A DNA stretch of 38,489 nt from an uncultured Crocinitomix sp. (GCA_937136425.1 CAKZON010000098.1:1-38489); one strand, 5' to 3'. Counted from the first letter of the stretch, positions 8,014 through 16,056 are shown. Made by a program: numbers and translations. The notes: generated by a model from the letters alone, not told the origin.

Positions 8014-8364
8014 ATGAAACCAACAGATTGCCACATCAATTATATTGAATTATTAGCGCACGACCTTGATAAAACAAAGGCATTTTATGCCGCTGTATTT
8101 AATTGGAAATTCACCGACTACGGAGAAAACTATATTGCATTTGATAATAGTGGAATGCAAGGAGGGTTTGAAAAAACTACTGCCCCAATTGTTAATGGTG
8201 CTCTTATTGTTTTATACCATTCAAATTTGCAAGCAATTAAAGCAAAAGTAATTGAAGCCGGAGGACATATTTCAGAAGAAATATTTGAATTTCCTGGTGG
8301 GCGTCGCTTTCATTTTCGAGATCCCTCAGGAAATGACCTAGCCGTTTGGTCAGACAACAAATAG
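8014..8364 (+). CDS. VOC family protein, CFP32-like
   Basis: 116 residues from ATG 8014; a TTG two codons earlier (8008) is possible but less likely. Reads as a single VOC module: INYIELLAHDLDKTKAFYAA then FNWKFTDYGENYIAFDNSG, with FPGGRRFHFRDPSGNDLAVW at the end (the conserved F-x-DP-x-GN-x-x-x-W pattern). This subtype is often annotated 'glyoxalase/bleomycin resistance protein', but the substrate is unknown. Not coupled to its neighbours; it has its own possible promoter. Confidence 0.85.
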   Translation: MKPTDCHINYIELLAHDLDKTKAFYAAVFNWKFTDYGENYIAFDNSGMQGGFEKTTAPIVNGALIVLYHSNLQAIKAKVIEAGGHISEEIFEFPGGRRFHFRDPSGNDLAVWSDNK

Positions 8365-8464
8365 AATAATCAATAGGTATATTTCTGTAAATGCGTTTTT
8401 TTTCCAAATCCGTATTTATACCTCTTTTTCTGCTTTATCGACATTATGAAGTAAAATTTGTAAT

Positions 8465-8502
8465 TAGATTCATTATATTGAATCTATGTTCTTTTAGAAC
8501 AT
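8465..8502. promoter_or_regulatory. Two adjoining perfect dyads before the 8528 gene
   Basis: TAGATTCA (8465-8472) and TGAATCTA (8479-8486) form a perfect 8-base inverted repeat with a 6-base spacer. Immediately after, sharing base 8486, ATGTTCT (8486-8492) and AGAACAT (8496-8502) form a perfect 7-base inverted repeat with a 3-base spacer. AAAATTTG at 8453-8460 is one mismatch from a -7 box, which would place both dyads at or just after the transcription start. They may be operators or a tandem hairpin leader. Confidence 0.5.
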
Positions 8503-8527
8503 ACCACAAACCCTAACTTTTAACAAA

Positions 8528-9502
8528 ATGTCCGAAACAAAACAAAACTTGAGCAAAGATAAATTTGCTGATTTCGATTTCATCAAAATTCTAATTGATG
8601 AGTTAAGAGCTATGATAAGCTTTTCTCTTTCAACAGGTAAAACCGTTAGTCCATCTATAGTAGCAGCTATGAGAGATGTGGACGAACTGGAAAACCTATC
8701 TGACATGACTACTGAACAACTAAAAAAGGCAGGGAGTCATCACAACGCTATGTCCAAACTTATCTTTCCTGCTCTCCCTCAAAATGTATTATATCTTGAG
8801 GAACAAAATTTAAAGTATGACAAGCGTAAAAAGGGATCATTTGCTCCTAAATTTCCATTGATACGTAAATTAATTATATTTGGAGCTGTATCGGTTGCAG
8901 GTTTAATTGCATGTGGATTTTCAGAGTTAGTGAGCACCCATTCAATGGATAAAACAGTTCTATCTTCCAATGGTTTTCCATTCTTATTAAACTTGTTTTT
9001 TTTAAGTTGTGCTTCAGCAATAGGAGCAACTTTCATGTTATTATCTACTATCAAACCCAAATTTTCAAATGGAACTTATCATCCTGACATGGACTCCGGA
9101 TATTGGATAACGATTGTATTGGGGATTATTGGTGGAATAATTATTACTGAAATGGTTCCGCTTAAATCAACCGGCGCACAAGAAGGAATGCTGGATGATA
9201 AACTTCTCTTAGCTTTGCTTAGTGGCTTCTCATCTCAATTGGTTTACAATATTTTAAATAAACTTATTAGCGCTGTGGAATCCTTAGTTAATGGAGGTCC
9301 AGAAGTAGCTCGCGCAAACGAAATCCAACGTTTAAAAATATCGAATGAATATCAAAGCGCAAAGACAAAGGTTGATATTGCAAATAAAATGAATGGTTTA
9401 AGACGAAAATTGAAAGAATCATCCTCTGATGACAATAATTCTGAAGAAAATATTGATGGTGCTATAGATGAAGTGCTTGAGAACCTAGATGATGGTATGT
9501 AA
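8528..9502 (+). CDS. Unknown integral membrane protein with acidic cytosolic tails
   Basis: 324 residues; I do not recognise a family. Four hydrophobic segments are visible at about 113-132, 150-173, 192-211 and 225-245. The N-terminal 110 residues are soluble and helical and include HHNAMSKL, a strongly polar patch. The last 65 residues are charged and end in an acidic stretch (EESSDDNNSEENIDGAIDE-like composition), probably a coiled or disordered tail. It has no signal peptide, so it is most likely an inner-membrane protein with both ends inside. It sits alone between the VOC gene and a repeat region, behind two dyads that suggest dedicated regulation. Confidence 0.65.
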   Translation: MSETKQNLSKDKFADFDFIKILIDELRAMISFSLSTGKTVSPSIVAAMRDVDELENLSDMTTEQLKKAGSHHNAMSKLIFPALPQNVLYLEEQNLKYDKRKKGSFAPKFPLIRKLIIFGAVSVAGLIACGFSELVSTHSMDKTVLSSNGFPFLLNLFFLSCASAIGATFMLLSTIKPKFSNGTYHPDMDSGYWITIVLGIIGGIIITEMVPLKSTGAQEGMLDDKLLLALLSGFSSQLVYNILNKLISAVESLVNGGPEVARANEIQRLKISNEYQSAKTKVDIANKMNGLRRKLKESSSDDNNSEENIDGAIDEVLENLDDGM

Positions 9503-9510
9503 ATATTATA

Positions 9511-9650
9511 TTGCAACTGTCTTCGCCCCTCGTTTTTTTTAGACGTAGCGCAGGATTGCAAATCCTGCGAAGACTTGTAAGCCCTAGAGACTAACAACGT
9601 TATTGATTATTCAAAGCTTTGTTGGATTTGTAATCCAACATCTTGTATCT
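9511..9650. repeat. REP-like palindrome module, copy 1
   Basis: This 140-base unit contains two perfect 9-base-arm palindromes with 3-base loops: CGCAGGATT/AATCCTGCG (9549-9557, 9561-9569) and TGTTGGATT/AATCCAACA (9620-9628, 9632-9640). An outer pair GTCTTCGC (9519-9526) and GCGAAGAC (9567-9574) can alternatively enclose the first. The shared core GGATT...AATCC shows the two palindromes are related. Such elements resemble REP sequences mobilised by TnpA-REP (RAYT) transposases in Bacteroidota; no such transposase is in this window. Confidence 0.75.
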
Positions 9651-9740
9651 GATCGTTGTACTAAAAACATATGCAGGCTTGTAAATCTTGTGAAACAATG
9701 AAAATCTAATTACGGTGCTAAAAGTACATGCGAGACTGCA
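9651..9740. repeat. Spacer with degenerate palindrome copies
   Basis: Between the two modules lie decayed relatives of the same palindromes: GCAGGCTTGTAAATCTTGTG at 9673-9692 and a GCGAGACTGCATTGC stretch near 9730-9744. They look like older copies of the CGCAGGATT element, so the area has accumulated these units over time. Confidence 0.45.
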
Positions 9741-9882
9741 TTGCAGCTGTCTTCGCCCCTCGTTTTTTTTTACGACTTAGCGCAGGATTACAAATCCTGC
9801 GAAGACTTGTAAGCTCTAGAGACTAACAACGTTATTGATTATTCAAAGCTTTGTTGGATTTGTAATCCAACATCTTGTATCT
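9741..9882. repeat. REP-like palindrome module, copy 2
   Basis: Direct repeat of 9511-9650 about 230 bases downstream, differing by only a few substitutions and a 2-base length change after the T-run; the last 80 or so bases are identical. Palindromes are CGCAGGATT/AATCCTGCG (9781-9789, 9793-9801) and TGTTGGATT/AATCCAACA (9852-9860, 9864-9872). The loop change GCA to ACA leaves the stem intact. The near-identity indicates a recent duplication or conversion. Confidence 0.75.
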
Positions 9883-9903
9883 CATTACTTTGTTATAGGT
9901 ATG

Positions 9904-9922
9904 CGCAGGACTGCATCCAACA
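9904..9922. repeat. Chimeric half-palindrome
   Basis: CGCAGGA (9904-9910), the left arm of the first palindrome type, is joined through CTGC to ATCCAACA (9915-9922), the right arm of the second type. This is what a deletion or recombination between the two palindrome types would leave. Confidence 0.45.
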
Positions 9923-9931
9923 CAAAAAAAT

Positions 9932-9963
9932 AATCCCGATCACTTTGGCGAATGATCGGGATT
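9932..9963 (-). terminator. Rho-independent terminator for the minus strand
   Basis: AATCCCGATCA (9932-9942) pairs with TGATCGGGATT (9953-9963) around a 10-base loop. On the minus strand the stem is followed by a run of seven T (the A-run at 9924-9930 on the plus strand), so it should stop leftward transcripts coming from the 10225-12541 genes. It may also work weakly on the plus strand. Confidence 0.8.
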
Positions 9964-9983
9964 CCATGAAAAAATCTACTATT

Positions 9984-10049
9984 TTACTTACGCTTACTTT
10001 TGAAAATAATAGCTTCTTTAGGAGCAAAAGCTCCAATATCTTTTTGTTT
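9984..10049 (-). other. Short open stretch before the terminator, possible coding relic
   Basis: On the minus strand a 21-codon frame between stops reads KQKDIGAFAPKEAIIFKSK-RK and ends with TAA at 9984-9986, just before the terminator. The composition resembles the basic C-terminal end of a small protein such as an HU-like protein, but there is no start codon and nothing convincing upstream. The remainder of 9964-10224 shows only a GGAGC/GCTCC hairpin at 10021-10034 and no gene. Confidence 0.2.
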
Positions 10050-10224
10050 TTAGGTGGCCTATATACCAGCCTCTATAAGTAAGACACATAAAGTCAATAA
10101 AAGTTACACAAAAAGTGAAAAAAAAATTACTTATCCGAAATTTCTCTCCATTGATCGATCGTTAGCGCCCGCTAATCGGCTTAAAATCAAAAGATCAAAT
10201 AAATATATTTTTTCTAAAATTTAA

Positions 10225-10851
10225 TCACTTAAACTGAAATTTATAGATGGATTTATGTCTTTTCTGTTTTCTAGACTTTGACTTATAAATCTCTTTTTTC
10301 AAATATCCCTCCTCATTCTTTTTAAGGATATGTTTTGTTCCTTTATTCACCGTTTTAAATTTCGGTGTCAAATATATTTCATAGGCTGAGCAAAAATTAT
10401 CTGCCTTTACTTCTATGGGTTCATAGAATATCCAAATGATTTCAAACGGTAAGTTGCGCTTTGCTATTTTATTGTGCTCAAGATCTAACCAGTATGAAGA
10501 GGTATCTTTTACCCCATAATAATCAACCTCAGAGGAGTCTAACGCATCATAAACGAATAGACTTGTAGAATCTGCAAGCTCTGTATTGATACAATTTGAA
10601 AAGCTCGCAGGCACAACCAATGAATCAAATTCGAATTTTAACTTACGCCCAGCATAAACATAAGTCCCAATACCTCTCGAAATTGCTCCAGTACATTGAC
10701 ACATTATCCAATAATCAAATGCCCCATTATCATGCAGTACATATGTTTCACTCGTTCCGAAATGGATAGAATTAGTTTGCCTTAATGTATCCTGGCTATA
10801 GGATACAGACGAACAAAAAAGAATAAACAGAAAAATTGAAACCACTTTCAT
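10225..10851 (-). CDS. Exported protein of unknown function
   Basis: 208 residues from ATG 10851. A TTG at 10869 would add six residues, but MKVVSIFLFILFCSSVSYSQ starting at 10851 is a complete signal peptide. The mature part contains a Cys pair (CQC, about residue 50) and a strand-rich middle, and ends in a very basic tail (KSKSRKQKRHKS). It may be an outer-membrane-associated or periplasmic protein. I do not recognise a family. It follows the SGNH hydrolase gene by 46 bases and the pair shares the terminator at 9932-9963. Confidence 0.65.
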   Translation of the reverse strand: MKVVSIFLFILFCSSVSYSQDTLRQTNSIHFGTSETYVLHDNGAFDYWIMCQCTGAISRGIGTYVYAGRKLKFEFDSLVVPASFSNCINTELADSTSLFVYDALDSSEVDYYGVKDTSSYWLDLEHNKIAKRNLPFEIIWIFYEPIEVKADNFCSAYEIYLTPKFKTVNKGTKHILKKNEEGYLKKEIYKSKSRKQKRHKSIYKFQFK

Positions 10852-10897
10852 ACTACAGAATAGATGCAAAGGTGAAAGTTATTCCATAAAAGTTAAC

Positions 10898-12541
10898 TTA
10901 TTTTTTTACAAATTGTTGAACAGAAACACCTTCCTCACTAGAAAAACGGATAAGATATTGACCCGCATTTAGTGAAGAAATATTCAATTGGTTCACTATT
11001 GCATTTGAAACTAAAACAGTTTGCCCTTGAAGGTTGATAATTTCAACACGGTCATACGATTTTCCTTTTGTATAGATGTTTAATTGATCCTTAGCAGGAT
11101 TAGGAAACACAATAAAGTCATTAACCAAAGGTTCATTTTCATCAACACTAGCAAACTCGGCTTTGTATTTTACATTAAACACAGGAGCAAACTCTTCAAC
11201 ATCTCCATTTGTAAAAGTAATTAGCTCGCCAGAAGCATCTTGTGCAGCAATTGAAAACTGCATAACATCATCATTTGAGATGAATGGCAAAAAAGATTCA
11301 GGTAAATCAATTCTAATCCAATCAGTATCTTCTTCATTCAATCCAAAAACACAAGCTGTTTCAGAAATATCGCCTTCATCAGAAAAATCAGCTGCATCAA
11401 TTGCCTCTCCTGCACCTAAAAAGCCATTTTTCATAGTTAATTCAACTTCTGCACCAACTGGATCACCGCCGTCTACATTTTCACGGCGCAAGAAAATACT
11501 TGCTCCTGTAATTACAGTATCCGCCATTGAGGTAGTGTTAAATGATAAAATTACTTTTTCATCATCTCCTCCACTCTCACCCATATTCAAATCAGTGCTT
11601 GTATCTCCATCAGAAGAAATTGCTCCATTATTTTCATCTAGTTCTGCTAAGAAATAAGCATCATCCATAAAAAACTTATGATAAAATTTTTGGAATTGAT
11701 AATCAATCATTCTAAAATAACCGTCAGCTGAAAGGTGAAAGCAATCACGCACTAAACCATAATCACGCATACTTACCTTTGGAGAAGGATAAGTTACATC
11801 TCCATAAGGCAAAGGTTGTGTTAAAGGCGCATATGTTCCTCCTGGATCAACTCCTAGCGGATCTTCTTGGCCATAAACATACTGCATTAAAGCCGGAACA
11901 TGCACAAAATCAATTTGTGGATCTAATAACGAAGCGTCATATAATCGATCTGAAAAATCATTCAGCAAAGAGTTCAATTGCTCAAAAGTTGGAAAGCCCA
12001 TTTCCTCCCAATTTCCATAAAACGGGTGGCTTTCTTCTAAAGGAGCAGCATCATTAATAACTTCTGCAAAATTTGCATACATATATCCGCTAAACACAAT
12101 TTGGATATCTGGGCGTACACTTTTAATAAAGTCTACTACAGCAAAAACTTCGTCATACGTTTCATCACTTAATTCTTCTGTTTCTTCTGGAGTTAAATCA
12201 ACATTCCAAGCGCCTAAAAAGTCGTTACCGCTTAAACTAATATGCACGGCTTCAATACTTGGTTTAGAGTCTAATTGATTTTCAATTTCTGTCATTCTTG
12301 CTTCTTCCAAAAAATCTTCTGTTCGAGCACCATTAACAGATAAGGTAGCATTACTATAGAAATTCATATTGGATTGTCCCCAATGTTCAAATACATTATT
12401 AAATGTGCCATCCGTATTCATAAAGAATGCCCAGCTGTCACCAATTAATAATACTTTCGGTTCAATGTCTTCAGAACATTGAGCAAAAGATGTAAATGTT
12501 GTTGAAAATAATAAGGTAGTAAAGAGTAGTAAGTTTTTCAT
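10898..12541 (-). CDS. Secreted SGNH/GDSL-type hydrolase with T9SS type A tail
   Basis: 547 residues. Residues 1-20 are a signal peptide (ends TSFAQ). Residues about 28-290 are an SGNH hydrolase: block I GDSW with Ser36, block II Gly71 (SVNGART), block III SGNDF with Asn106, block V DCFHL with Asp266 and His269. All catalytic positions are present, so esterase or lipase activity on an external ester is likely. Residues about 310-455 form a beta-rich domain like those on surface proteins. Residues about 470-547 are a type A T9SS sorting domain (FPNPAKDQLNIY, VEIINLQGQTV, LNAGQYLIRF), so it is exported through the gliding/T9SS route and attached to or released from the surface. The start is directly downstream of a -7 box at 12562-12569. 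Confidence 0.85.
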   Translation of the reverse strand: MKNLLLFTTLLFSTTFTSFAQCSEDIEPKVLLIGDSWAFFMNTDGTFNNVFEHWGQSNMNFYSNATLSVNGARTEDFLEEARMTEIENQLDSKPSIEAVHISLSGNDFLGAWNVDLTPEETEELSDETYDEVFAVVDFIKSVRPDIQIVFSGYMYANFAEVINDAAPLEESHPFYGNWEEMGFPTFEQLNSLLNDFSDRLYDASLLDPQIDFVHVPALMQYVYGQEDPLGVDPGGTYAPLTQPLPYGDVTYPSPKVSMRDYGLVRDCFHLSADGYFRMIDYQFQKFYHKFFMDDAYFLAELDENNGAISSDGDTSTDLNMGESGGDDEKVILSFNTTSMADTVITGASIFLRRENVDGGDPVGAEVELTMKNGFLGAGEAIDAADFSDEGDISETACVFGLNEEDTDWIRIDLPESFLPFISNDDVMQFSIAAQDASGELITFTNGDVEEFAPVFNVKYKAEFASVDENEPLVNDFIVFPNPAKDQLNIYTKGKSYDRVEIINLQGQTVLVSNAIVNQLNISSLNAGQYLIRFSSEEGVSVQQFVKK

Positions 12542-12561
12542 TAAGTTGTTTTTTCGTCAAC

Positions 12562-12569
12562 CAAATATA
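12562..12569 (-). promoter_or_regulatory. -7 box for the SGNH hydrolase gene
   Basis: On the minus strand this reads TATATTTG, an exact match to TAnnTTTG, 20 bases before the ATG at 12541. No clear -33 TTG is seen at the expected distance. Confidence 0.45.
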
Positions 12570-12666
12570 AACAAATTGCCTTATTAAAGTCGTTCTGGCT
12601 GAATGAATTATCTACTAAATCGATCAATTAAAGCATGGATCGGGTGAATGGCTTCTTGAACAGTTG

Positions 12667-13200
12667 TTAACTGTCAGATTTAGAAACCCCAAACATATGA
12701 ATTGGAATACCGTGGTAGTTGTCAATTGACTTCATAATCGACATCCCATTTCGCCGAGCAACTTTAGCAGAGCCCATATTTTCAACATGCACAATTGAAA
12801 TCAACAAGTCTGCATAGTTTCGTTTAAAAGCTTCTTTTTTCACTTTAATTGCAGCTTCTGTAGCATAACCCATTCCCCAATATTTGGGCAGAATTGAATA
12901 ACCAATTTCTAAGTAGGTTTCATTCTCTATTGTTTGCACTAACAATCCGCACTGTCCAATAAATTCTCCAGATGTTTTATCGATTAACACATTAAGCCCT
13001 CCTAAATCATTTTCATAACGACTAAGTACTTTATCAAACCAAAATTGGCAAAGTTCATTTTGAGAAAGGGATGCGTCTAAGGCTAAAAACTTTACAGCAT
13101 CCGGCTCTGCAAACAAAGGCAGCCAGGTTTCAAAATCTGTTTGCTCCAATAATCGAAAGTGAAGTCGATTGGTTTCCAATCCTTCTAAAGTATATTTCAT
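12667..13200 (-). CDS. GNAT N-acetyltransferase, RimJ/RimL-like
   Basis: 177 residues. The N-terminus LETNRLHFRLLEQTDFETW is the typical opening of the Acetyltransf_3 (RimJ/RimL) family. The acetyl-CoA region is GYSILPKYWGMGYATEAAIK (residues about 107-126, with a GMGYAT loop), and the C-terminal helix carries VHVENMGSAKVARRNGM. It would acetylate a protein N-terminus, ribosomal protein or small amine; the acceptor cannot be predicted. The start ATG overlaps the stop of the upstream gene by one base (TAATG), so it is coupled to the beta-barrel-like gene at 13200-13970. Confidence 0.85.
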   Translation of the reverse strand: MKYTLEGLETNRLHFRLLEQTDFETWLPLFAEPDAVKFLALDASLSQNELCQFWFDKVLSRYENDLGGLNVLIDKTSGEFIGQCGLLVQTIENETYLEIGYSILPKYWGMGYATEAAIKVKKEAFKRNYADLLISIVHVENMGSAKVARRNGMSIMKSIDNYHGIPIHMFGVSKSDS

Positions 13201-13970
13201 TATTTAATCAATGCAAAATCCATCCGCAATAAAAGGCTTATTTTCCAATATAGTTTTTGGTGGTTAGTTGTTATTTCTTCATATGATAACGGCTGATCAT
13301 AACTGGACTGACTTATGGTGTAGTTACTTGTAGTATTTGAATATCCAGCCTCAACAGAAACACCTGCCAAATCATATTCACTAAACAAAACTGTAAAACC
13401 TGCACCAAAATAAGGACTCCATTCAACGTCAGTTGAAACGCGATAATTGGTATAATAATTAGTACTTGGTTCTCTTAAAGTGTAACGGTAATTATTTTCT
13501 ACAGATGATTGCCAACCTACCACTAGCTTAGGAAACAACCCCACTCCTTTCATTCTTAACAAATAAGATACACCTAAATTAACTCTATGATATAGACCTC
13601 CGTACAATCCTGGCTCATCTGCTAAAGTGTTTTGCTCATATATAACTTCATAATTCGAGTAATAGGTATCAAAGGCTGGGATAAAGCGTTTCTTACTTCG
13701 TGTTGCAAAATGTGTTGCAACATCAGCATGAATTCCTATTTTATTTTTCATTCGATATTCCCATCCAATCCCTACAAATGGCCCAGCTCCAAAAGTACTT
13801 TCCGCAATTGAAATTCCAAACTCATTTACTGAAGATGAATTGTTCGAGAATCCATTAGCTCCAATATTAAAATTTAAGAAAAAAGTAGAATCTCGTGGTC
13901 CACTACTCTTTTCTTGCGCAAAGTTTAAGCTTGCACTAAAAAGCAATGTTATAGCTAAAAACAACCTCAT
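13200..13970 (-). CDS. Exported protein with outer-membrane beta-barrel character
   Basis: 256 residues. Signal peptide MRLFLAITLLFSASLNFAQ. The rest consists of alternating Gly/aromatic strands typical of small outer-membrane barrels: FGAGPFVGIGWEYRMKNKIG, GLYGGLYHRVNLGVSYLLRM-like repeats, and a last strand ending LYWKISLLLRMDFALIK. It may be a porin-like or surface-exposed barrel of unknown cargo. The start overlaps the stop of the lipoprotein gene upstream (13967-13970, ATGA), and the stop overlaps the GNAT gene. The coupling of lipoprotein and barrel suggests the two work together at the outer membrane; this is inference. Confidence 0.7.
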   Translation of the reverse strand: MRLFLAITLLFSASLNFAQEKSSGPRDSTFFLNFNIGANGFSNNSSSVNEFGISIAESTFGAGPFVGIGWEYRMKNKIGIHADVATHFATRSKKRFIPAFDTYYSNYEVIYEQNTLADEPGLYGGLYHRVNLGVSYLLRMKGVGLFPKLVVGWQSSVENNYRYTLREPSTNYYTNYRVSTDVEWSPYFGAGFTVLFSEYDLAGVSVEAGYSNTTSNYTISQSSYDQPLSYEEITTNHQKLYWKISLLLRMDFALIK

Positions 13971-14527
13971 TTATAAATCCGTATTAGGTTGGTAGTTTTA
14001 CTGAAAGCCGTTCCGTCAGCTAATTCCATATAAACAGTAAATTCAAAATCACCGCTTTCATCTGGCAATTCCATAAGCAACAAATCAGCATAATTTGGCA
14101 TTGGCTCTTCGTAAAACAAATGACTGAATTGATTTGTGATATAAGGGTCGTCTAAAGTGCTCGTATTTAAATAACTATGGTTAAAAATGACAAAATATTC
14201 ATTCAATGAGGCTCCAGCAGGATGCTCTAGATTAAAATCAATATTAGCAAATACATTAATAGAATCGGGTCTATTAGTATTCCGTGGAGGAGTTTCAGTA
14301 TCAAAATAGCGTCCTCTACTTCGTGACACTTCTTCAGGAAAAAGGTTCATTCGAATGACATATGCCGCTGCAGGAATAGAGTCTAATGTATTAACAATCG
14401 GTGCTTCTCCCGTATTTTCAGCATTTTCAACCGCTAAATCTGTGAATTTATAATCCAAAGAAATATCTCCTTCACAACTGAGCATGACAGTGATCAAAAT
14501 TCCTAAAAAAATAACGCTTTTAAACAT
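13967..14527 (-). CDS. Lipoprotein of unknown function
   Basis: 186 residues. Lipobox at residues 14-18 (VMLSC) after a short hydrophobic signal, with CEGD following, typical for a Bacteroidota outer-membrane lipoprotein. The mature part is acidic, starts ISLDYKFTDLAVENAENTG and looks like a small beta-sandwich. No family recognised. Overlaps the beta-barrel-like gene by 4 bases and is separated from the GNAT gene upstream by one base. Confidence 0.7.
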   Translation of the reverse strand: MFKSVIFLGILITVMLSCEGDISLDYKFTDLAVENAENTGEAPIVNTLDSIPAAAYVIRMNLFPEEVSRSRGRYFDTETPPRNTNRPDSINVFANIDFNLEHPAGASLNEYFVIFNHSYLNTSTLDDPYITNQFSHLFYEEPMPNYADLLLMELPDESGDFEFTVYMELADGTAFSKTTNLIRIYK

Positions 14528-14528
14528 T

Positions 14529-15017
14529 TTATAAGTTTTGTACCATTTTATTATTTATCTCACTATAACCAGTTTTGAAATACTCTTCAAAAACATCTAC
14601 CTTTCTATAACCTAAACGCTCATAAAAACGAATGGCCTTTTTGTTCTCCTGCAAAACCAATAGCTCTATATTTGCACAATGCTTTTGAATAGCATTCTCT
14701 TTCAACCACTGCATTACTTGCGCTCCTAAGCCTTTTCCTCTTGCATTTGAATTTAAATAAAGCTTACTTAGTTTTAATGTTTCATTCTTAATTTCAAACC
14801 CAATATAACCAATAGTAGCTGCATCATTTTTAATTATAAAATATTCATAACCACTTTCAATTTGTTCAGTAATTGCAGACTCACTTTGATATTTATCTAA
14901 AAAGTATTTAATATGGCTCTTTCTTACATATGCTGCATAATCAATGGGGAAAAGCAAATATGCCAGTTCTGAAATCACTTTAACTTCATTGGGAGTTAAT
15001 ACCTTGACGAAATTCAT
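14529..15017 (-). CDS. GNAT N-acetyltransferase
   Basis: 162 residues. Standard GNAT: the beta4/acetyl-CoA segment LYLNSNARGKGLGAQVMQWL (loop RGKGLG, residues about 93-98) and the C-terminal LLVLQENKKAIRFYERLGYR, where NxxAIxFYxxxGF-type residues are intact. Many relatives acetylate small amines or protein N-termini; the substrate is unknown. It sits between two lipoprotein genes in one operon (4 bases after one, 1 base before the next). Confidence 0.88.
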   Translation of the reverse strand: MNFVKVLTPNEVKVISELAYLLFPIDYAAYVRKSHIKYFLDKYQSESAITEQIESGYEYFIIKNDAATIGYIGFEIKNETLKLSKLYLNSNARGKGLGAQVMQWLKENAIQKHCANIELLVLQENKKAIRFYERLGYRKVDVFEEYFKTGYSEINNKMVQNL

Positions 15018-15021
15018 TTTG

Positions 15022-16056
15022 TTAATTTGCTTTGCCTTTATATTGTGTATAAATCAGTAGTTCATCCACGCACTTCATTTTCAAATTGACATAATCGGTT
15101 CCCTCTAAGCTTCCTAAACTTAGAGTTGTATCACTAATAATATCATCACTATTAAACCCGTAATCAACATCTAATGTTCTAATTTCGATTTGAGCCTTAG
15201 GCGTTAAATGATAAATGGTTGTTTTATGCGAACGAAGATGATTGTAACTGTTCTTAGTAAATTTATACATAACACTACTGCCATTATGTAATACATTTAT
15301 GCCTGCTTCGGGCGTTCCATTACTAAAGTCATTATCGCCTAACAATTTGCGAGTTTCTGTTTCGTTAAGGCGTAAAGATTTAAAAGCGAGCACTGTTTTA
15401 TACATTTGAGGAACCTCAAAGTTAAGAGAGAACTTGGCGGTAATGGGTTTAACCTTTGATCGAATATCAAAAAATGACGTAAGTACTGTTTTAAGCTCGG
15501 CCGTATAAACGACATCACCTGCAGCTAAATCTTTAAAATCTTCTAACTCCAATTCAGCATTAAAACTTCCCGTCCCTGTTGTTGAAAGGCTTACATTATC
15601 TGATAATTTAATCTTTTTCGAGTTTTTATTATTTCTGATAATTAACTCAACATGCAAATAGTCCGCCTCATCTTTGTCATTGAATTTATAATCATATACT
15701 ATAGGAAACGGTTGTAGTGATTCTAAATCAAAACTCAAATCAATAAATACTTGATCAACCGTCTTTTTTATGTTTACACCTAACATTGAACTATCTCGAT
15801 AATGCTCGCCATCTATCCATTGGTAGCCTGATTCATATCCCCACCATGCAACATTATTAATGAATTCATAGGCACCACGTTGCCCCTTTGCCAGATCTCG
15901 AATTTCCCAATAGCTCAATGTTTTCTTTTCTTCAGACTCTTCAATTTCAGCTTCCTCCCATACTTCATCATCATACCCCTCTAAATTACAGCTTTGCATT
16001 AAAACTGTAAAGAGCATCAACCAACAAAAGAGCACCTTGCTTTTTAGAAATAACAT
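15022..16056 (-). CDS. Large lipoprotein of unknown function
   Basis: 344 residues from ATG 16056. A TTG 45 bases upstream would put 15 residues before the signal peptide, so the ATG is preferred. Residues 1-23 are a lipoprotein signal with lipobox VLMQSC, then an acidic stretch (EVWEEAEIEESEEKK) as often seen after the lipid anchor. Mature part is beta-rich with repeated 'xVxLxLxFxV' strands, consistent with a surface beta-sandwich. Family not recognised. First of a closely packed group running down to 12667. Confidence 0.65.
   Translation of the reverse strand: MLFLKSKVLFCWLMLFTVLMQSCNLEGYDDEVWEEAEIEESEEKKTLSYWEIRDLAKGQRGAYEFINNVAWWGYESGYQWIDGEHYRDSSMLGVNIKKTVDQVFIDLSFDLESLQPFPIVYDYKFNDKDEADYLHVELIIRNNKNSKKIKLSDNVSLSTTGTGSFNAELELEDFKDLAAGDVVYTAELKTVLTSFFDIRSKVKPITAKFSLNFEVPQMYKTVLAFKSLRLNETETRKLLGDNDFSNGTPEAGINVLHNGSSVMYKFTKNSYNHLRSHKTTIYHLTPKAQIEIRTLDVDYGFNSDDIISDTTLSLGSLEGTDYVNLKMKCVDELLIYTQYKGKAN

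Noticed and set aside
9511..9922. CRISPR-like array in the repeat region
   Set aside because: There are only two long unequal units with internal palindromes, no regular short repeat-spacer pattern, and no cas gene in the window.
9966..10082. Plus-strand 38-codon frame beginning MKKSTILLTLTF that looks like a signal peptide
   Set aside because: It lies after a strong hairpin in repeat-associated DNA, has no mature protein part and no ribosome-binding site; likely chance from AT-rich sequence.
11163..11657. Long plus-strand frame inside the SGNH hydrolase gene
   Set aside because: It is the antisense shadow of a well-supported gene; composition is low-complexity Ser/Pro and there is no family match.
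12608..12667. Minus-strand 20-codon stretch reading VQEAIHPIHALIDRFSR before a stop
   Set aside because: No start codon, too short, and the GNAT gene it would extend already has a complete family C-terminus in another frame.
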